NCBI RefSeq assembly: GCF_011762485.1
Contig: NZ_JAAKGI010000003.1
Coordinates: 527,631-591,630 of the forward strand
Direction of reading: 5' to 3'
DNA from: Yeosuana marina
Lineage (GTDB): Bacteria > Bacteroidota > Bacteroidia > Flavobacteriales > Flavobacteriaceae
Length of the DNA stretch: 64,000 nucleotides
The translations under genes were made by a program, and so were the position numbers. Positions within the stretch are counted from its first letter, which is position 1; every line of letters starts with the position of its first letter. Below are positions 30,591 through 39,371 of the stretch, one piece after another. The notes under the pieces are model-generated. The model made no database searches. It worked only from the letters and a program-made list of their open reading frames with translations, and was not told where the DNA came from.

Positions 30591-31531
30591 TATTCTTTAT
30601 TGTTTTGTTCTTGTAATTTTTCTACTGCTTCAATTTGGACTGCAAAGAAACTACTTTTTTCTGGATATTTCAAACTTAAAATTTTATAAGATTGAATTGC
30701 CTTTTTATAGTTTTTTTGCTCCACATAAATACGCGCTAATGTCTCGGTCATTAATTCCTCTGTCTGTATAAGCTGCGCTTTGGCAAGATTGCCTTTTTGA
30801 GTTAAGGATTTTGTAGGGTTAATCTTTGGGTTTTTAGAAATAAACTCATCAATTAATTGAAATTTTTTGTCGCGTTCTATCTGAGAGGGGTCTTCTGTTT
30901 CAACAGGTATTTTTAAAGGCTTTTCATCTCTTTTAATTGCTTTAAATCCTGATAGTTTTAGCCATTCATTAAACGAATGTTTTTCTCTTTTATTAAATTC
31001 TAAAGGTTTGCCTAAATTTAAAATATCTTCGGCTGAAGCTTCTTGAGTTTTAGTTTCTGAAGTTACATTTTCTATACGTTCTGATTCATCTAAAGCGAAA
31101 TTACTGATTTTAGGACGCTCAAATTTAGGTTGAAAAAGTGACGGATCTAAAGCTTCTAAGCGGTTTTTAATGTCTTGTTGAGACATTTCATCAATCATTA
31201 TTTTCTTGTTGATTGATATGTCTTCAATAGTAACATCTATATCATTTAGATGACCGCTATTTGTCTTTATGAATTTAGAAATTTCATTCTGAACAAAAAC
31301 GTCAGAGGTTATAAAATCAAATAAAATACTTCTGTCTGCAGTATAGGCTGCCGTTGTTTTAAGTTCTTGATTGTATGTATAGCTTTCTTGGTTTTTTAAG
31401 CCTTTAAGGTATAAGGCTCTGGCCGATTGAAAATACGGAAATTGATCAATAATAGATTTCACTTCAAGTGTTTGGTTATCCATAATAGTTTCTGGATGTT
31501 GAAGTATGTATGTAAAATCTTTATTATTCAT
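30590..31531 (-). CDS. TPR-like protein of unknown function in the lptE-secG operon
   Basis: A cytoplasmic protein of about 313 aa. I chose the ATG at 31531 (MNNKDFTYILQHPETI), because the longer frame overlaps lptE and has no conserved look. The N-terminal part resembles a helical module (IDQFPYFQSARALYLKGLKN). The middle is charged and low-complexity. The C-terminus (about 260-310) has one or two TPR-like repeats (ELMTETLARIYVEQKNYKKA, YKILSLKYPEKSSFF). It recurs between lptE and secG in this family, so a link to envelope assembly is possible but unproven. Confidence 0.8.
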   Translation of the reverse strand: MNNKDFTYILQHPETIMDNQTLEVKSIIDQFPYFQSARALYLKGLKNQESYTYNQELKTTAAYTADRSILFDFITSDVFVQNEISKFIKTNSGHLNDIDVTIEDISINKKIMIDEMSQQDIKNRLEALDPSLFQPKFERPKISNFALDESERIENVTSETKTQEASAEDILNLGKPLEFNKREKHSFNEWLKLSGFKAIKRDEKPLKIPVETEDPSQIERDKKFQLIDEFISKNPKINPTKSLTQKGNLAKAQLIQTEELMTETLARIYVEQKNYKKAIQSYKILSLKYPEKSSFFAVQIEAVEKLQEQNNKE

Positions 31532-31568
31532 TGGCTTAGCCAAATTATTTTTAGGTTTCTTTAATAAT

Positions 31569-32075
31569 TTACCACTTAGCAAGTGATGCATTAAAGATGT
31601 CTTGAGTAATACGATCAAAAATTTCTGAAATTGCTGTGTCCTTTACTCCCCCAACAAGTTGCGCACTCCCATCATAATCATAAAAGAATGTAAAGGATTG
31701 ATCAAATTCTGCTTCTTCATCATGTTTATCATAAAAATGTACTTTAACACCTATTGTTAATCGGTTTTGAGCAGCTGTATTTTGCGAGGTTGCTGTTGTT
31801 GGCGAAATTCTATATTGTGTAATTTCACCTTCATATAGTAAATCGCCATTAGATTTCACCAAACTTAAATTGGTTTGGTTTTGTATTTGGTCAATTAAAG
31901 CATTCGTAAATTGTAAATCTAGCCCAGGTTCTACCAATAAGGCATTATTTTGAAAATAATTAACTTGAAATGTTTTGGTGTCAGCACCTATTGATGCTCC
32001 AGTAAATGAGTAAGCACCACAACTTACAACGAGTATAGATGTTAAAAAAAGAACAATATAATGAGTTACTTTCAT
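31569..32075 (-). CDS. lptE: LptE-family LPS-assembly lipoprotein
   Basis: An outer-membrane lipoprotein of 168 aa that in other bacteria plugs LptD during LPS insertion. The signal peptide ends in a lipobox ILVVSCGAYSFTG (Cys about residue 20). The family-typical GAYSFTGASIGADTKTFQVNYF is followed by LTNALIDQIQ-like and GEITQYRISPTTATSQNTAA stretches. It is 36 nt downstream of the sigma-54-type regulator. Assignment as the Bacteroidota LptE family is good; direct proof of LPS transport is lacking. Confidence 0.88.
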   Translation of the reverse strand: MKVTHYIVLFLTSILVVSCGAYSFTGASIGADTKTFQVNYFQNNALLVEPGLDLQFTNALIDQIQNQTNLSLVKSNGDLLYEGEITQYRISPTTATSQNTAAQNRLTIGVKVHFYDKHDEEAEFDQSFTFFYDYDGSAQLVGGVKDTAISEIFDRITQDIFNASLAKW

Positions 32076-32111
32076 GTGTTATAAAATGGAATCTTTTAAT
32101 TAAACTTAAAT

Positions 32112-33377
32112 TTACAAATCATATTGTTTAATCTTACGGTATAATGTGCGTTCACTAATGCCAAGTTCTTCAGCTGCTAATTTACGTTTTCCGTTGTGAC
32201 GTTCAAGTGATTTTTTGATTAATTCTAACTCTTTATCATGCAAAGATAGTGTTTCTTCTTCTTGAATCTCTTCTGCAAAATGGTACTTGTCTTGCGTATT
32301 TACAATCTCTTTAGTGGCTTTGCCGTGTTCTGGAATGGATAATACTTTAGAATCTTCTATGGCTTCTTCGTAATCTTCTGTTTCATCATTCGAACCATAA
32401 ATTTTCTGAATTAAGCCTGGGTGTTCTTCTTCAACATCTTTCGTGTTTCCTTTTTTCATAAGCTCCATAGTGAGCTTTTTTAAGTCGTTTAGATCGCTTT
32501 TCATATCAAACAAAACTTTGTAAAGTATTTCTCGTTCACTACTAAAGTCACTGTCGGATTTGGTGTGTTTTATAACGGCGGGTAAATTGCTGCCCGATGT
32601 AGGTAAATAACCTGTAAGTGTTTCAGCAGAAATTGTTCTGTTTTGTTCTAGAACAGAAATTTGTTCGGCAATATTTCGTAACTGACGCACATTTCCACTC
32701 CATCGGTGTTTTAAAAGGATTTGAATAGCATCATCGGTTAATTTAATAGTTGGCATTTTGTATTTTAAAGCAAAATCGCTGGCAAACTTTCTAAATAATA
32801 AATGAATATCTTCCTGACGTTCTCTTAAGGGCGGTAAGTGAATATCTACTGTACTTAAACGGTAGTATAAATCTTCACGAAACTGTTCTTTTTTAATGGC
32901 TTCAAACATGTTAGCATTTGTAGCTGCCACAATACGAACGTCTGTTTTTTGGACTTTACTGGATCCTACTTTTATAAATTCACCATTTTCTAAAACACGT
33001 AATAAACGTACTTGGGTTGTTAGTGGTAACTCGCCAACTTCATCAAGAAAAATAGTACCGCCATCGGCTACTTCAAAATAGCCTTCACGGGTTTGTGTTG
33101 CACCTGTAAAAGATCCTTTTTCATGTCCAAATAGTTCACTGTCAATGGTTCCTTCTGGAATAGCTCCACAGTTTACAGCAATATATTTGTTGTGTTTACG
33201 ATGTGATAATTGGTGGATTATTTTTGGGATACTTTCTTTACCAACACCACTTTCTCCAGTTACTAATACCGAAATATCTGTGGGAGCGACCTGAATAGCT
33301 TTTTCTATGGCGCGGTTTAGAGTTTCACTGTTGCCAATAATGCCAAAACGTTGTTTTATAGCTTGAACAGATTCCAT
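32112..33377 (-). CDS. Sigma-54-type AAA+ transcriptional activator
   Basis: An enhancer-binding protein that remodels RpoN-RNA polymerase. The AAA+ domain begins almost at once (about residues 12-240), with Walker A GESGVGKES, the sigma-54 contact loop KGSFTGATQ (GSFTGA in place of GAFTGA), and Walker B GTIFLDEVGEL. A long acidic linker follows (about 250-370), then a Fis-type helix-turn-helix at the end (LAAEELGISERTLYRKIKQY). There is no receiver or GAF domain, so it may be regulated by level or by a partner protein. It sits between miaB and lptE; targets are unknown. Confidence 0.92.
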   Translation of the reverse strand: MESVQAIKQRFGIIGNSETLNRAIEKAIQVAPTDISVLVTGESGVGKESIPKIIHQLSHRKHNKYIAVNCGAIPEGTIDSELFGHEKGSFTGATQTREGYFEVADGGTIFLDEVGELPLTTQVRLLRVLENGEFIKVGSSKVQKTDVRIVAATNANMFEAIKKEQFREDLYYRLSTVDIHLPPLRERQEDIHLLFRKFASDFALKYKMPTIKLTDDAIQILLKHRWSGNVRQLRNIAEQISVLEQNRTISAETLTGYLPTSGSNLPAVIKHTKSDSDFSSEREILYKVLFDMKSDLNDLKKLTMELMKKGNTKDVEEEHPGLIQKIYGSNDETEDYEEAIEDSKVLSIPEHGKATKEIVNTQDKYHFAEEIQEEETLSLHDKELELIKKSLERHNGKRKLAAEELGISERTLYRKIKQYDL

Positions 33378-33387
33378 ATTTTTTTAG

Positions 33388-33418
33388 ATTCAAGAGCCAA
33401 GACAACTAAGTCAAGACC
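33388..33418. repeat. Degenerate 7-bp tandem tract upstream of the regulator gene
   Basis: Heptamers ATTCAAG, AGCCAAG, ACAACTA, AGTCAAG and a partial ACC lie end to end in the 103-nt gap between miaB and the sigma-54-type regulator. The period of 7 and the position before a start codon match the tract before groEL, although the sequences differ. Confidence 0.5.
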
Positions 33419-33480
33419 GTATTAAATTATTATATTGTTTACATAAACCAATAGTTTTAATCTTGGTTTTGTGTTTTTTT

Positions 33481-34926
33481 TTAATTGTTTTCAGAATATC
33501 CAATGGCTTCACCAATTAGTGTAGCACTTGTACAATCCGTTACTTTTACATTAACAAAGTCACCAACCTTATAATTTTCTTTAGGAAAAACAGTTACGGT
33601 ACTTTGTTGGTTTCTACCAGACCAATGCGCATCTGATTTTTTTGATGGCTTTTCAATTAAAACTTCTACCACCTGACCCAGAAATTGTTTGGTTCTATAG
33701 TGACTGTGTTCTTGTTGCAGGGCAACAATTTCAGCCAATCGTCGTTTTTTGGTTTCATGAGGAACATCATCTTCCATTTTACGTTCAGCCATAGTTCCAG
33801 GGCGTTCCGAATACGCGAACATATACCCAAAATCATATTTTACATGGTTCATTAAACTTAAGGTATCTTGATGGTCTTCTTCGGTTTCTGTAGGGAAGCC
33901 AACAATCATATCTTGACTTATGGCACAATCCGGAATTATTTGTTTAATGTTATCAATCAATTCAAAATATTCCTCACGTGTATGTTGTCTGTTCATTTCT
34001 TTTAAAATACGATTACTACCACTTTGAACAGGTAGATGAATGTAATTACAAATGTTTTGATATTTTGCCATGGTTTTAACCACATCCATAGTCATGTCTT
34101 GTGGATTGGAGGTTGAAAAACGAATACGCATTTTTGGTTGTGCTTTGGCGCATAGTTCTAGTAAATTAGCAAAACTTACAGCCGTTGCTTTTTGAATATC
34201 TGAAGCTTTATCAAAATCTTTTTTTAATCCGCCACCATACCAAAGGTAGCTATCTACATTTTGACCAAGCAGGGTAATTTCTTTAAATCCTTTATTCCAT
34301 AAGTCATTTACTTCTTCTAAAATACTCTGTGGGTCTCTACTCCGCTCGCGTCCTCTAGTAAAAGGTACCACGCAAAACGTACACATATTATCGCAACCTC
34401 TGGTAATAGACACAAAAGCTGTTACGCCATTTGAAAGTAATCTAACCGGAGAAATGTCTCCGTAGGTTTCTTCTTTAGATAAAATAACATTAATGGCATC
34501 TCTACCTTCATCGACGTCATTTAATAGATTTGGTAAGTCTTTGTAGGCATCAGGGCCAACAACCAAATCGACAATTTTCTCTTCTTCAAGAAATTTGCTT
34601 TTTAAACGTTCGGCCATACAACCCAAAACACCTACTTTCATTTTTGGGTTTATTTTTTTTACGGCATTATATTTTTCTAAACGCTTTCTTACCGTTTGTT
34701 CTGCTTTGTCTCTTATTGAACAGGTGTTTACCAAAACTAAATCGGCATCTTCTAAATGTTGTGTGGTGTTATAACCTTCGTTAGCTAAAATAGAAGCGAC
34801 AATCTCACTGTCACTAAAATTCATGGCACACCCATAACTTTCAATAAAAAGTTTTTTTGTATTACCTTCCTTTGCATCTAAGGTGAGAAATTCGCCTTGT
34901 TTGTTTTCGTCTATTATCTTTTCCAT
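33481..34926 (-). CDS. miaB: tRNA-2-methylthio-N6-dimethylallyladenosine synthase MiaB
   Basis: A radical-SAM methylthiotransferase that modifies A37 of tRNAs reading UNN codons. The N-terminal UPF0004 domain has its three cluster cysteines (ESYGCAMNFSDSE, VNTCSIRDKAEQ, GVLGCMAERL). The radical-SAM site is RGCDNMCTFCVVPFTRG (CxxxCxxC). A C-terminal TRAM domain ends the protein. I chose the ATG at 34926 (MEKIIDENKQGEF), because the nine residues upstream look like leader. About 481 aa, a normal length. Confidence 0.96.
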   Translation of the reverse strand: MEKIIDENKQGEFLTLDAKEGNTKKLFIESYGCAMNFSDSEIVASILANEGYNTTQHLEDADLVLVNTCSIRDKAEQTVRKRLEKYNAVKKINPKMKVGVLGCMAERLKSKFLEEEKIVDLVVGPDAYKDLPNLLNDVDEGRDAINVILSKEETYGDISPVRLLSNGVTAFVSITRGCDNMCTFCVVPFTRGRERSRDPQSILEEVNDLWNKGFKEITLLGQNVDSYLWYGGGLKKDFDKASDIQKATAVSFANLLELCAKAQPKMRIRFSTSNPQDMTMDVVKTMAKYQNICNYIHLPVQSGSNRILKEMNRQHTREEYFELIDNIKQIIPDCAISQDMIVGFPTETEEDHQDTLSLMNHVKYDFGYMFAYSERPGTMAERKMEDDVPHETKKRRLAEIVALQQEHSHYRTKQFLGQVVEVLIEKPSKKSDAHWSGRNQQSTVTVFPKENYKVGDFVNVKVTDCTSATLIGEAIGYSENN

Positions 34927-34961
34927 AGTTTTATTGGGATACCTAAAAATCAATAAGTGTG

Positions 34962-34994
34962 CAAAGGTACAATAATTTTATATTTTATGACAAA
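34962..34994 (-). promoter_or_regulatory. Candidate miaB promoter
   Basis: On the minus strand TTTG (34991-34994) and TACCTTTG (34962-34969) are 21 nt apart. The -7 box is a perfect consensus match and lies about 36 nt upstream of the miaB start. The spacer is slightly longer than the usual 19. A palindrome overlaps the upstream box. Confidence 0.55.
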
Positions 34995-35001
34995 GTGTCA
35001 T
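34987..35001. promoter_or_regulatory. Palindrome in the miaB divergent region
   Basis: ATGACA-AAG-TGTCAT is a perfect 6-bp inverted repeat between the divergent miaB and the first paralogous membrane-protein gene, covering the putative upstream promoter box of miaB. It could be an operator; there is no direct evidence. Confidence 0.35.
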
Positions 35002-35077
35002 ATTTTAAAATAAGATAAAATTTTGTTAAATATTTAAGAAAGCGCTTACTTTGACATTATTCAAATGAGATAAAATA

Positions 35078-35839
35078 ATGAATAGCATAGAAGAGTTACA
35101 AAGTAAAATAAACAACGCCAAAAGTTTGGATTTTGGTACCATTATTACTGAAACTATTGAGATGTTTAAACAAGTATGGACAAAAGGACTTTTAGTTGTT
35201 TTGCTTATTGCTATTTCTGCAGTTTGTATTAGTGTATTGTTTACAGTAATTGGTCTTGTTCCTAAAACAGATGCGAGTATTTTTACTGATGGTATTACCT
35301 GGAAGACTTTTACTAGTTTTTATTCATTAAATGCTATTTATAGTATCCCGCAAACCATTATAGTTAGCGCGTTAACTCTTGCTTTTGTAGGAGCCTTTTA
35401 TAGAATATGCTATCAAATGGTTACAGAAAAAAATGAAGAGGATGATTATTTTTATTTTTTTAAAAATGGGTATTTTACTAAGGTGTTGATGTTGGCTATT
35501 ATTTACACAGCAATAGCCACAGTTGCTCAACTTTTGTTTTTTATTCCCTATATATACGCGTTTGTACCGCTATCTTACTTTGCTGTAGTTTTAGCTGATA
35601 ACCCGCAGTTAAGTGAAATGGATATTGTAAAAGTTAGTTTTGCCTTAGGAAATAAAAAATGGCTTATAAGTTTTGGGACTATGTTTATAGCAGGAATACT
35701 AGGAATGCTAGGTGTTATAGCTTGTTTTATTGGAGTTTTTGTAACTATATCGATTGTATATCTACCGGCTTTTTTAATTTATAAAGAGGTGGTAGGTTTT
35801 GATAATGTTAGCGAGATAGACCAAATAGGGATGGAATAA
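35078..35839 (+). CDS. Polytopic membrane protein, first of a tandem paralogous pair
   Basis: A 253-aa membrane protein of unknown function with about six hydrophobic segments. A short N-terminal cytoplasmic part (SKINNAKSLDFGTIITETIEMFKQVWTKG in outline) is shared almost word for word with the next gene. The C-terminus also matches (ALGNKKWLISFG, LIYKEVVGFDNVSEIDQIG). It looks like the Bacteroidota family often described as glycerophosphoryl diester phosphodiesterase membrane-domain-like, but I see no catalytic residues. A gene duplication is evident. Confidence 0.8.
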   Translation: MNSIEELQSKINNAKSLDFGTIITETIEMFKQVWTKGLLVVLLIAISAVCISVLFTVIGLVPKTDASIFTDGITWKTFTSFYSLNAIYSIPQTIIVSALTLAFVGAFYRICYQMVTEKNEEDDYFYFFKNGYFTKVLMLAIIYTAIATVAQLLFFIPYIYAFVPLSYFAVVLADNPQLSEMDIVKVSFALGNKKWLISFGTMFIAGILGMLGVIACFIGVFVTISIVYLPAFLIYKEVVGFDNVSEIDQIGME

Positions 35840-35941
35840 TTTTAAATAACAAAAAGAATCTTGTAGTTCTTAATTTCAAAACAATATATGTAATTGTAAA
35901 TAACATCTGATAGATCATAACTAATATTTAAATAGATACCA

Positions 35942-36724
35942 ATGAAAGATATCAATACACTCTTAAATAAAATAAGTAATTCGAAAGATTTAGATTTCGG
36001 AACTATTTTTAGTAATTCTTTTGAACTATTTAAAAAAACATGGCTTCAAGGATTTTTATTCGTATTAATTTCCATACTTGTTATGTTGCCTTTAATTCTT
36101 GCTCTTTATCTGCCTTTTATAGGAATGATGATCGCGCAATCGGAAGATGGATATTCAGGCTCTAGCGCAATTTCTCAATTTTTTACAGGAATGTCCATTC
36201 TATATATCATTTTTGTAATAATTGCGATATTTGCACTAAGTGCTATTTCGTTTGCATTAGAAGCAGGTTTTTTTAGAGTGATAAAAAAACTAGACTATAA
36301 TGAACCAACGAAAACATCAGATATTTTTTATTTTTTTAAGGCCAAATATTTTTCTAAAACCTTTATAATCATGTTAGCATCATTTGGAATTAGTATTCTA
36401 GCATTGATGTTATGCTACTTTCCTATATTTTATGTCATGGTACCGTTGTCTTTTTTAAATGTAATATTTGCATTTAATCCAGAGCTAACTACAGGTGAAA
36501 TTGTAAAAGCAAGTTTTAAACTTGGAAATAAAAAATGGTTATTAACTTTTGGTCTGCTATTTGTTTCTGGTTTGCTCGCAGAAATTGTTGGCTTGTTAAT
36601 GTGTGGAATAGGTATTTTATTTACCGTGGCATTTGTGTATCACCCTACCTATTTAATATATAAAGATGTTATAGGATTTGATGAAGAACATGTAATTGAT
36701 GAAATAGGAAATACAGTTGAGTAA
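35942..36724 (+). CDS. Polytopic membrane protein, second of a tandem paralogous pair
   Basis: A paralogue of the preceding gene (260 aa, 102 nt downstream). Shared landmarks are the N-terminal NKISNSKDLDFGTIF, the middle YFPIFYVMVPLSF, KLGNKKWLLTFGLLF and the C-terminal YLIYKDVIGFDEEHVIDEIG. About six membrane segments. No catalytic motif is recognised. The intergenic spacing suggests separate or read-through expression; a terminator follows. Confidence 0.8.
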   Translation: MKDINTLLNKISNSKDLDFGTIFSNSFELFKKTWLQGFLFVLISILVMLPLILALYLPFIGMMIAQSEDGYSGSSAISQFFTGMSILYIIFVIIAIFALSAISFALEAGFFRVIKKLDYNEPTKTSDIFYFFKAKYFSKTFIIMLASFGISILALMLCYFPIFYVMVPLSFLNVIFAFNPELTTGEIVKASFKLGNKKWLLTFGLLFVSGLLAEIVGLLMCGIGILFTVAFVYHPTYLIYKDVIGFDEEHVIDEIGNTVE

Positions 36725-36742
36725 TTATCGAATTTAAATATA

Positions 36743-36782
36743 TAAAAGCTTGCTTTTCATAACAAAAAGGCGGGCTTTTTTC
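36743..36782 (+). terminator. Intrinsic terminator after the paralogous membrane genes
   Basis: AAGCTTGCTTTT can pair with AAAAGGCGGGCTT (including G-T pairs) around a short loop, followed by TTTTTT. It lies about 20 nt past the stop of the second paralogue and before the topA promoter region. Confidence 0.7.
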
Positions 36783-36836
36783 TGTATATAGAAAACAGAT
36801 AATCAGTAAAATTAGGCAGATAAACTTTTTTTCATA

Positions 36837-36844
36837 TACATTTG
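36837..36844 (+). promoter_or_regulatory. Candidate -7 box for topA
   Basis: TACATTTG matches the Bacteroidota -7 consensus exactly and lies 19 nt upstream of the topA ATG. A clear upstream TTG box at the expected distance is not seen. Confidence 0.5.
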
Positions 36845-36863
36845 TACCTTCAAAAATAGACGT

Positions 36864-39368
36864 ATGGCGAAGAATTTAGTAATTGTAGAGTCACCAGCAA
36901 AGGCAAAAACTATTGAAAAATTTTTAGGAAAAGATTTTAAGGTAGAATCAAGTTTTGGACATATATCCGATCTTCCTTCTAAGGAATTAGGTGTTGATGT
37001 TGATGGTGATTTTAAACCCAAGTATGAAGTTTCAAGAGACAAAAAAGCAGTGGTTAAAAAACTCAGAGAGCTAGCTAAAAATTCCGATATGGTTTGGTTA
37101 GCAAGTGATGAGGATAGAGAGGGAGAGGCTATTGCTTGGCATTTGGCGGAAAACTTAAAATTGGATAAATCAAAAACCAAGCGTATCGTTTTTCATGAAA
37201 TTACTAAATCAGCTATTCAAAAGGCTATTGAAAATCCAAGAGATATTGATTATCATCTAGTGGACGCTCAACAAGCACGAAGAGTTTTAGATAGAATTGT
37301 AGGTTATGAGTTGTCTCCAGTATTGTGGAGAAAAGTAAAAGGCGGATTGTCTGCAGGACGTGTTCAATCTGTTTCTGTCAGATTAATTGTTGAAAAAGAA
37401 AGAGAAATTCAAGGATTTACGCCTGAAGCGTCGTACAGGATTGATGCGGAGTTTTCAAATGAAAACGGACAACTTTTTAAGGCGAAACTTCCAAAGAACT
37501 TTTCAACTAAAGAAGACGCTCAAAAATTTTTAGAAAAAAATGCATCGGCAACTTTTAAAGTCGCAGATTTAGAAAAGAAACCAGCGAAAAAGTCACCCGC
37601 AGCACCCTTTACAACCTCCACCTTGCAACAAGAGGCTTCTAGAAAATTGTTTTTTTCGGTAAGTAAAACCATGACGATGGCCCAGCGCCTTTATGAAGCG
37701 GGTTTAATTACTTATATGAGAACCGATAGTGTGAATCTATCTGATGAAGCAAGAAAAGGAGCCCAAAAGGAAATTGAAAGTGCATTTGGTTCAAAATATA
37801 GCAAGCCAAGGAATTATACGGGTAAAGCAAAAGGAGCACAAGAAGCGCATGAGGCGATTCGTCCAACAGATTTTTCTTTACATTCTGTTGATATCGATAG
37901 AGATCAATCGCGTTTATATGATTTAATTTGGAAACGTTCCATAGCGTCGCAAATGAGCGAAGCAGAGTTAGAGCGTACCAATGTAAAAATTAGTGCATCG
38001 ACACATAAAGAATTGTTTACAGCAAATGGGGAAGTCATTACTTTTGATGGATTTTTAAAAGTCTATTTAGAAGGAACTGATGATGAAGATGTTGAGCAAG
38101 AAGGTATGTTGCCGGCAATGAAAACTAATGAAAATTTGCTGAACAATTATATTACAGCTACTGAGCGTTATACCCGCCCACCAGCAAGATATACAGAAGC
38201 GTCCTTGGTTAAAAAGTTAGAGGAGTTAGGTATTGGTCGTCCATCAACGTATGCGCCAACTATTTCAACAATTCAAAACAGAAATTATGTTGAAAAAGGA
38301 GCCGTTGATGGTGTAAAAAGAGAATATGCACAGCTTACCTTAAAGAAAGGTAATGTAAAAGAAAAGGTGCTTAGTGAAAAAGTAGGTTCCGATAAAGGTA
38401 AACTCGTACCAACAGATATTGGTATGATTGTAACGGACTTTTTAGTGAATCACTTTGAACATATTTTAGATTATAATTTTACCGCCAAAGTTGAAGAAGA
38501 TTTTGATGATATTGCCGAAGGAAAAGAAGATTGGACAAAAATGATGAAAAACTTCTATAAAGAGTTTCATCCACAAGTTGAAGATGTTCAAGAAAATGCC
38601 GAAAGAGAATCAGGAGAACGTATTCTTGGTAAAGATCCAAAAACAGGAAAGCAAGTTAGTGTTCGTTTAGGGAAGTTTGGACCAATGGTTCAAATAGGTA
38701 CCGTTGATGACGAAGAAAAGCCTCAATTTGCGAGTTTATCTCCAGATCAGCAGTTAAACACTATAACTTATGAAGACGCTATGGATTTATTCCAGCTTCC
38801 TAAAAATTTAGGTGAGTATAAAGGAGAAGAAGTAGAGGTTAACAATGGACGTTTTGGTCCGTATGTGAAATTTGGTAAAAAGTTTGTATCGCTTCCAAAG
38901 GGTGTTGACCCATTAAGTGTAGAGCTTGATGACGCTGTTGTTTTAATAAAGGAAAAAGAAGAAGCCGATGCTCCTATTTATATATACAAGGATAAGCCTG
39001 TTCAAAAAGGAAAAGGGCGTTTCGGGCCTTTTATAAAATGGAACAACATGTTTATTAATGTGAATAATAAATATGATTGGGATAATTTATCAGAAGATGA
39101 TATTGTTGAACTTATTGAGGCGAAAATTCAAAAAGAGATTGATAAGGTAGTTCATAACTGGGAAGAAGAAGGTGTACGTGTTGAAAAGGCACGTTGGGGA
39201 AGACATCATATCATTAAAGGAAAAACGAAGATTGAATTAGATAAATCGGTTGACGTATCTAAAATGACATTAGAAAAAGCGTTAGCACTTATTGAGCAAA
39301 AAGCACCCAAGAAAAAGACTGCTAAGAAAAAGGTAGTAAAGAAAAAAGCGTCAGCTAAAAAGAAATAA
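36864..39368 (+). CDS. topA: DNA topoisomerase I
   Basis: A type IA topoisomerase that relaxes negative supercoils. The TOPRIM domain begins KNLVIVESPAKAKTIEKFLG and includes the acidic metal site SDEDREGEA. The catalytic tyrosine lies in GLITYMRTDSVNLS. The C-terminal part (about 590-800) has repeated zinc-free Topo C4-like/topo-CTD repeats (RFGPMVQIG, NGRFGPYVKFGKKF, GKGRFGPFIKW), as usual in Bacteroidota, and ends in a Lys/Ala-rich tail (KKKTAKKKVVKKKASAKKK). 834 aa, full length. It is 3 nt from the next gene. Confidence 0.97.
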   Translation: MAKNLVIVESPAKAKTIEKFLGKDFKVESSFGHISDLPSKELGVDVDGDFKPKYEVSRDKKAVVKKLRELAKNSDMVWLASDEDREGEAIAWHLAENLKLDKSKTKRIVFHEITKSAIQKAIENPRDIDYHLVDAQQARRVLDRIVGYELSPVLWRKVKGGLSAGRVQSVSVRLIVEKEREIQGFTPEASYRIDAEFSNENGQLFKAKLPKNFSTKEDAQKFLEKNASATFKVADLEKKPAKKSPAAPFTTSTLQQEASRKLFFSVSKTMTMAQRLYEAGLITYMRTDSVNLSDEARKGAQKEIESAFGSKYSKPRNYTGKAKGAQEAHEAIRPTDFSLHSVDIDRDQSRLYDLIWKRSIASQMSEAELERTNVKISASTHKELFTANGEVITFDGFLKVYLEGTDDEDVEQEGMLPAMKTNENLLNNYITATERYTRPPARYTEASLVKKLEELGIGRPSTYAPTISTIQNRNYVEKGAVDGVKREYAQLTLKKGNVKEKVLSEKVGSDKGKLVPTDIGMIVTDFLVNHFEHILDYNFTAKVEEDFDDIAEGKEDWTKMMKNFYKEFHPQVEDVQENAERESGERILGKDPKTGKQVSVRLGKFGPMVQIGTVDDEEKPQFASLSPDQQLNTITYEDAMDLFQLPKNLGEYKGEEVEVNNGRFGPYVKFGKKFVSLPKGVDPLSVELDDAVVLIKEKEEADAPIYIYKDKPVQKGKGRFGPFIKWNNMFINVNNKYDWDNLSEDDIVELIEAKIQKEIDKVVHNWEEEGVRVEKARWGRHHIIKGKTKIELDKSVDVSKMTLEKALALIEQKAPKKKTAKKKVVKKKASAKKK

Positions 39369-39371
39369 TTT

